DNA from: Kiritimatiellia bacterium
GTDB lineage: Bacteria; Verrucomicrobiota; Kiritimatiellia; SLAD01
DNA: 9,940 nucleotides
NCBI GenBank assembly: GCA_007128275.1
Contig: SKXR01000214.1
Span: forward strand, 1-9,940
Reading direction: 5' to 3'
Program-made: the position numbers and the translations under genes
Shown here: positions 6,650 through 9,940 of the stretch, in pieces
Numbering within the stretch: the stretch's first letter is position 1
Layout of the letters: each line of letters starts with the position of its first letter
Notes under the pieces: generated by a model
Databases searched by the model: none
Seen by the model: the letters and a program-made list of their open reading frames with translations, nothing else
Told to the model about the DNA's origin: nothing

Positions 6650-9091
6650 TCACCCGCGCCCGTGTTTCCGCAGTTCCGGCGCGGAACGGCACGAACCCAC
6701 GGGCGATTTCGTGATCCAATTATCGATCGGCGTCTTGTTGTTCAACGCGCGCCACACGTCTTCGAAACGCATGGGCATATGCGTCATCTCCACGCCGATA
6801 GCCTGTTGCAAGGCATTGCCCAACGCCGAACAGACGGAGATCATGGAGTGCTCCCCCACGCCGCGCGCGCCGTACGGACCGTCGATCTGCGCGGTCTCCA
6901 CCACCATGGCGTCAATTTCGAGCGGGAGATCCATCGCCGTCGGGATCTTGTTGTCGGTGAATGACGGATTAAGCAAGTGGCCCTGTTCATCGAAAATGTA
7001 GCCTTCACAAAATGCCGTACCCAGGCCCTGCACCATCCCGCCGATCGCCTGTCCGCGCACAAGGCCCGTGTTGATGGCCTTGCCCACGTCGAAACAGGAA
7101 GCGATCTTGAGAATCGTGTATTCGCCCGTTTCAGGATCGGCTTCCACCACCATCCCGTGCGCGCCGTAGGTCCAATCCAACGCAGGCAACCCTTGCCCGG
7201 TTTCCTTATCGATGTGGCCCAATCCCTGCGCAATGTATTTGCCCACGCCGATGAGCGGACCGCCGATGCCGTTCCCGTCCGGATACGCGTAGCCTACGGC
7301 AATTTCCCGGAAGGAAATGCTCCGGTTCGGATGGTGCCGGATGAAGATGCGCTCGGCGTCATGGTCCATGTCGTGCGGGGTCGCCCGCAAGATCTGCGAC
7401 GCCACGTCGTACGCATTTTTCAACAGATCTTCCGCCGCCAGAATGGTGGCGTTGCCCGACAGCATCAACCCTTTGGAGGCCACGGTCTGCCAGTCGTACG
7501 GGTCGCGATCCGTGTCCGTCTCGAAGGCCACATGAATCTTTTCCAGCGGGAATTTCAAACGTTCCGCCGCAAGCTGGGCGAGCGAGGTGTAGGTGCCCTG
7601 TCCCATGTCGGTCAGCGACACGTTGAGGGTCACTGTGCCGTCCTGATTCATTTTCAGCACGACGGACGCCGCCGTGAACGGCGGCATGGCGGGCGCCTTT
7701 TGCAAAGCGGCCACAGCCTTGCCGATCTTGCGGCCGGTCTTCTTTTCCCGCTCCTTCTCGGCCTCGGTCAGCGAGCCGTACTTGATCGATTCCGCGACCG
7801 CCTCGACACACTTGACCACGTCTCCGGTATGTTCCGTGATTTCCTCGCCGGTGATCGTGAACGAGCCGGGCCGCAAGAGGTTCTTCCGCCGAAATTCGAG
7901 CGAATCCATGCCGATGGCCGAAGCGACGAGTTCCATGTGCCGTTCAATGCCCCAATGGAATTCCACGTGACCAAACCCGCGATACGCGGTGCTGTACGGC
8001 TTGTTCGTGTAAAGCGCGTACGAGTCCACCCAGCAGTTGGGGATTTCGTACGGTCCGGAGCCCGAATACGATGCGGCACGCTGCACGTTCACGGCATAAT
8101 CCGCGTAAGCGCCCGCGTCCCAGTATTGGGTCATCTGTTGCGCGAGGATCTTGCCGTCGGCGGATACCCCCGTCTTGATGCGCTGTTGCAGGCCGCTGCG
8201 ACAAGGCAACAGACTGAACTCCTCTTCGCGCGAGGCCTGCAGCTTCACCGGTCGCCCGCCCGCTTTACGGGAGAGCACGGCCACGAGCGGTTCCAACCCG
8301 ATGCCCGCCTTTCCGCCGAAGCCGCCGCCAATATACGGGACAATGACGCGCACGTTCCGGTGCGGAATCTTGAACGCCACGGCAAACAGGTTCTTGACCG
8401 TGTGCGGGGATTGCGCGACGGACCAGATCGTTACCTGATCGCCCGCGCCCCACCGCGCAATGGCCACATGCGTTTCGATGGGCACATGTTGCACGGAAGG
8501 ATTGGTATAGAACCGCTCCACGACATATTCGGATTCCGCAAACGCCTTTTCCACGTCGCCCTTGCGAATCTTGTTATGATTCACAATGTTCGTGCCCGGC
8601 TGCGGCGTAAACGCGGGTTTGAAATATTCGTACGTGCCGAGGTCCGGATGCACCAAGGGCGAGTCTTTCTTGATCGCCTCCAGCGGCTGAAGCACGGGGG
8701 GAAGGACCTCGTATTCCACGTCAATCAGGTCGACCGCGTTCTTGGCAATCAACAGGGTGTCCGCGGCGACGGCCGCCACGGCTTCCCCGTAATGCCGCAC
8801 CTCGCCCTTGGCGAGGATGTACTTGTCGACCACGTACAATCCAAGCCGGTAATCAAGTTCCTCGCCCGTGACCACGGCGCGCACGCCGGGAAGGGCCTCC
8901 GCTTTGGACGTGTCGATCCGCACAATCTTCGCGCGCGCGTGCGGACTCTTCTTGACCTGCGCATGCAGCAGGCCAAGCATCGTAATGTCCGCGCCGTACG
9001 TGGCCTGGCCGGTCACTTTCTGGGTGGATTCCAGACGCGGCGGGTCCTGGCCGACATATTTCAAATCCTTGGGATCTGTATTCTCATACAT
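6650..9091 (-). CDS. Molybdopterin-binding subunit of a xanthine-dehydrogenase-family hydroxylase
   Basis: The 813-residue catalytic subunit of a molybdenum hydroxylase, the family that includes xanthine, nicotinate and aldehyde dehydrogenases and 4-hydroxybenzoyl-CoA reductase. It inserts water-derived oxygen next to a ring nitrogen or at an aldehyde. The small N-terminal a/b-hammerhead domain (about 21-135) carries VTGQATYGADI and LLHAQVKKSPHARA. The cofactor-binding part has GGGFGGK (255-261), AYRGFG (369-374), MGQG (496-499), AIGGMVQGLG (682-691) and GARGVGE (741-747) with the expected catalytic E747. After GGGFGGK comes A262, where mammalian xanthine dehydrogenase has a purine-binding Glu; R338 may match that enzyme's substrate-binding Arg. 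A substrate other than xanthine is therefore likely. The start at 9091 has GGGGAG upstream and overlaps the Fe-S gene by 8 bp. The last 15 or so residues, after DNWITKSPV, look like a poorly conserved tail reaching the hairpin array. Confidence 0.95.
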   Translation of the reverse strand: MYENTDPKDLKYVGQDPPRLESTQKVTGQATYGADITMLGLLHAQVKKSPHARAKIVRIDTSKAEALPGVRAVVTGEELDYRLGLYVVDKYILAKGEVRHYGEAVAAVAADTLLIAKNAVDLIDVEYEVLPPVLQPLEAIKKDSPLVHPDLGTYEYFKPAFTPQPGTNIVNHNKIRKGDVEKAFAESEYVVERFYTNPSVQHVPIETHVAIARWGAGDQVTIWSVAQSPHTVKNLFAVAFKIPHRNVRVIVPYIGGGFGGKAGIGLEPLVAVLSRKAGGRPVKLQASREEEFSLLPCRSGLQQRIKTGVSADGKILAQQMTQYWDAGAYADYAVNVQRAASYSGSGPYEIPNCWVDSYALYTNKPYSTAYRGFGHVEFHWGIERHMELVASAIGMDSLEFRRKNLLRPGSFTITGEEITEHTGDVVKCVEAVAESIKYGSLTEAEKEREKKTGRKIGKAVAALQKAPAMPPFTAASVVLKMNQDGTVTLNVSLTDMGQGTYTSLAQLAAERLKFPLEKIHVAFETDTDRDPYDWQTVASKGLMLSGNATILAAEDLLKNAYDVASQILRATPHDMDHDAERIFIRHHPNRSISFREIAVGYAYPDGNGIGGPLIGVGKYIAQGLGHIDKETGQGLPALDWTYGAHGMVVEADPETGEYTILKIASCFDVGKAINTGLVRGQAIGGMVQGLGTAFCEGYIFDEQGHLLNPSFTDNKIPTAMDLPLEIDAMVVETAQIDGPYGARGVGEHSMISVCSALGNALQQAIGVEMTHMPMRFEDVWRALNNKTPIDNWITKSPVGSCRSAPELRKHGRG

Positions 9092-9569
9092 GTTTCAGCT
9101 CCCCTTTCTTCTCGAGCTGGCCGGTCACGTCCAGCACCGCTTCAATGACCTGCACGTACCCCGTGCACCGGCAAAAATTACCTTCAATCCCCGCCTTGAT
9201 ATCCTCCACGGACGGCTTGGGATTGCGGCGCAACAAATCGCCGATGGACATCAACAGGCCCGGCGTACAGAACCCGCACTGGACCGCGTGATGCCGCTCG
9301 AAGGCGGCTTGCAGATCGGACAATTCGTTGCCGCGCACTTCGCCTTCCACCGTCTCAATCACGGCGCCCTGCGCCTCCACCGCCAGCACGAGACAGGAAT
9401 TCACGGTTTCTCCGTTCATAACCACCGTACACGCGCCGCACTCGCCCGCGCCGCACCCTTCCTTCGTGCCTGTCAAGCCGACGTCCTCCCGGAGAAAATG
9501 CAAAAGCGTCTTATGTTCAGACGCGTCCCGCTCGTATTGCTGACCGTTGACCGTAAATCGAATCTTCAT
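9084..9569 (-). CDS. [2Fe-2S] subunit of the molybdenum hydroxylase
   Basis: The 161-residue length is standard for the small iron-sulfur subunit, which passes electrons from the molybdenum centre to FAD. The N-terminal ferredoxin-like domain binds one cluster through C39, C44, C47 and C59 (GCGAGECGACTVV and NSCL). The C-terminal helical domain binds the second through C98, C101, C133 and C135 (QCGFCTPG and NFCRCTGY). All eight cysteines are present. The start at 9569 is clear: it has AGGAGGT six bases upstream, and its ATG shares one base with the FAD-subunit stop (TAATG). The gene then overlaps the molybdopterin gene by 8 bp. FAD, Fe-S, molybdopterin order with these overlaps fits a three-subunit complex. 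No export signal is seen, so the complex is probably cytoplasmic. Confidence 0.97.
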   Translation of the reverse strand: MKIRFTVNGQQYERDASEHKTLLHFLREDVGLTGTKEGCGAGECGACTVVMNGETVNSCLVLAVEAQGAVIETVEGEVRGNELSDLQAAFERHHAVQCGFCTPGLLMSIGDLLRRNPKPSVEDIKAGIEGNFCRCTGYVQVIEAVLDVTGQLEKKGELKHV

Positions 9570-9940
9570 TATGCGACCTCCTGCACCAGCCGTTTAAGAT
9601 AGACGCCCACCATGAACAGACGGTAATCCCGCGTGCACCGGACATCATCAATCGGGGAAATGGCTTTGAGCGTTTCTTCGACCATCGTCTCAGGAGGGTC
9701 GGACGCCTTGAAATCGCGCACCAACACGGGCGTCGGCGCCGCGGAACTGACCGACACACGAACCAAGTCGCCTTTCTTCAGCAGGGCGACACCGACGATC
9801 CCGAGATCATGGCCTTGGATGCGTTTCAGCTTCTTGTATCCGCCGCGCGCGCCGCTCATGTGGGCGGGCACCGTGATACGACTGACGAGTTCGCCCGGTT
9901 TCAGAATCGTCTGCTTCGGGCCCGTGAAAAACTCGTGGCA
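9569..9940 (-). CDS. FAD-binding subunit of the molybdenum hydroxylase, C-terminal fragment
   Basis: This gene enters from beyond the right edge; the last 123 codons and the TAA stop at 9571-9569 are present. The reading frame is open to 9940, and its first visible residues are CHEFFTGPKQTILKPGELVS. FFTGPKQTIL followed by PGEL is a landmark of the CoxM/XdhB-type FAD subunits, at the end of the FAD-binding domain. GYKKLKRIQGHDLGIVGVAL follows, and then the C-terminal CO-dehydrogenase-flavoprotein domain ending in ISPIDDVRCTRDYRLFMVGV and a Leu-Val-rich last helix. Whole proteins of this family have about 280-300 residues, so roughly 160-180 are outside, including the first part of the FAD site. 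A GTG at 9871 could be misread as a start, but the match continues upstream of it. The subunit takes electrons from the Fe-S subunit and passes them to NAD+ or another acceptor. Confidence 0.93.
   Translation of the reverse strand, partial: CHEFFTGPKQTILKPGELVSRITVPAHMSGARGGYKKLKRIQGHDLGIVGVALLKKGDLVRVSVSSAAPTPVLVRDFKASDPPETMVEETLKAISPIDDVRCTRDYRLFMVGVYLKRLVQEVA

Noticed and set aside
6497..6964. Plus-strand open frame running through the hairpin array into the molybdopterin gene.
   Set aside because: It is made of repeat units whose 101-bp period shifts the frame in every copy, and of antisense sequence; no family match is visible.
6977..9148. A 723-codon open frame on the plus strand opposite the molybdopterin subunit.
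   Set aside because: It mirrors a well-matched gene; GC-rich codon use leaves the antisense frame open. The translation has no recognisable domain.

Overview
The window carries one long set of genes, all on the minus strand, from a GC-rich bacterium (G+C looks close to 60% by eye). They are spaced and overlapped like one or two operons. In transcription order, from high to low coordinate: the C-terminal part of a FAD-binding subunit, a [2Fe-2S] subunit and a molybdopterin-binding subunit of a xanthine-dehydrogenase-family molybdenum hydroxylase; a gene-free stretch of about 455 bases filled by four tandem 101-bp hairpin repeats; an FdrA-family protein; a DUF1116 protein; a metal-dependent cyclase/hydrolase; a small palindromic intergenic element; a class III (CaiB/BaiF) CoA-transferase; a four-helix-bundle (S23-like) protein with a topoisomerase-type zinc finger; and the first 52 residues of a probable amidase that runs off the left edge.

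Coupling is tight at several joints: TAATG between the FAD and Fe-S genes, an 8-bp overlap between the Fe-S and molybdopterin genes, ATGA between fdrA and the DUF1116 gene, a 15-bp gap between the CoA-transferase and the four-helix gene, and ATGA between the four-helix gene and the amidase. No regulator, transporter, RNA gene, insertion sequence or CRISPR array was seen.

The set reads as an accessory catabolic pathway for a nitrogen-containing, probably heterocyclic or amide, compound: hydroxylation by the molybdenum enzyme, ring or amide opening by the cyclase-family hydrolase, carbamoyl-group chemistry by FdrA plus DUF1116 (in E. coli the related AllF and AllG are reported as subunits of oxamate carbamoyltransferase), amide hydrolysis by the amidase, and CoA activation of the carboxylic acid left over. 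The substrate is not determined by the sequence. The molybdenum subunit has Ala where mammalian xanthine dehydrogenase has a substrate-binding Glu, so a plain xanthine dehydrogenase label is not safe.

The non-coding material is distinctive: a four-copy hairpin array, a palindromic element with 9-bp terminal inverted repeats, a run of four 9-bp GTCNGAC units inside the end of the four-helix gene, and a short CGCAAAG-type repeat between genes. From memory, four-helix-bundle 'suffix domain' proteins and repeats of this look are common in uncultured members of the PVC group (Kiritimatiellota, Lentisphaerota, Verrucomicrobiota) and in Hydrogenedentota. This is only a weak hint of taxonomy.
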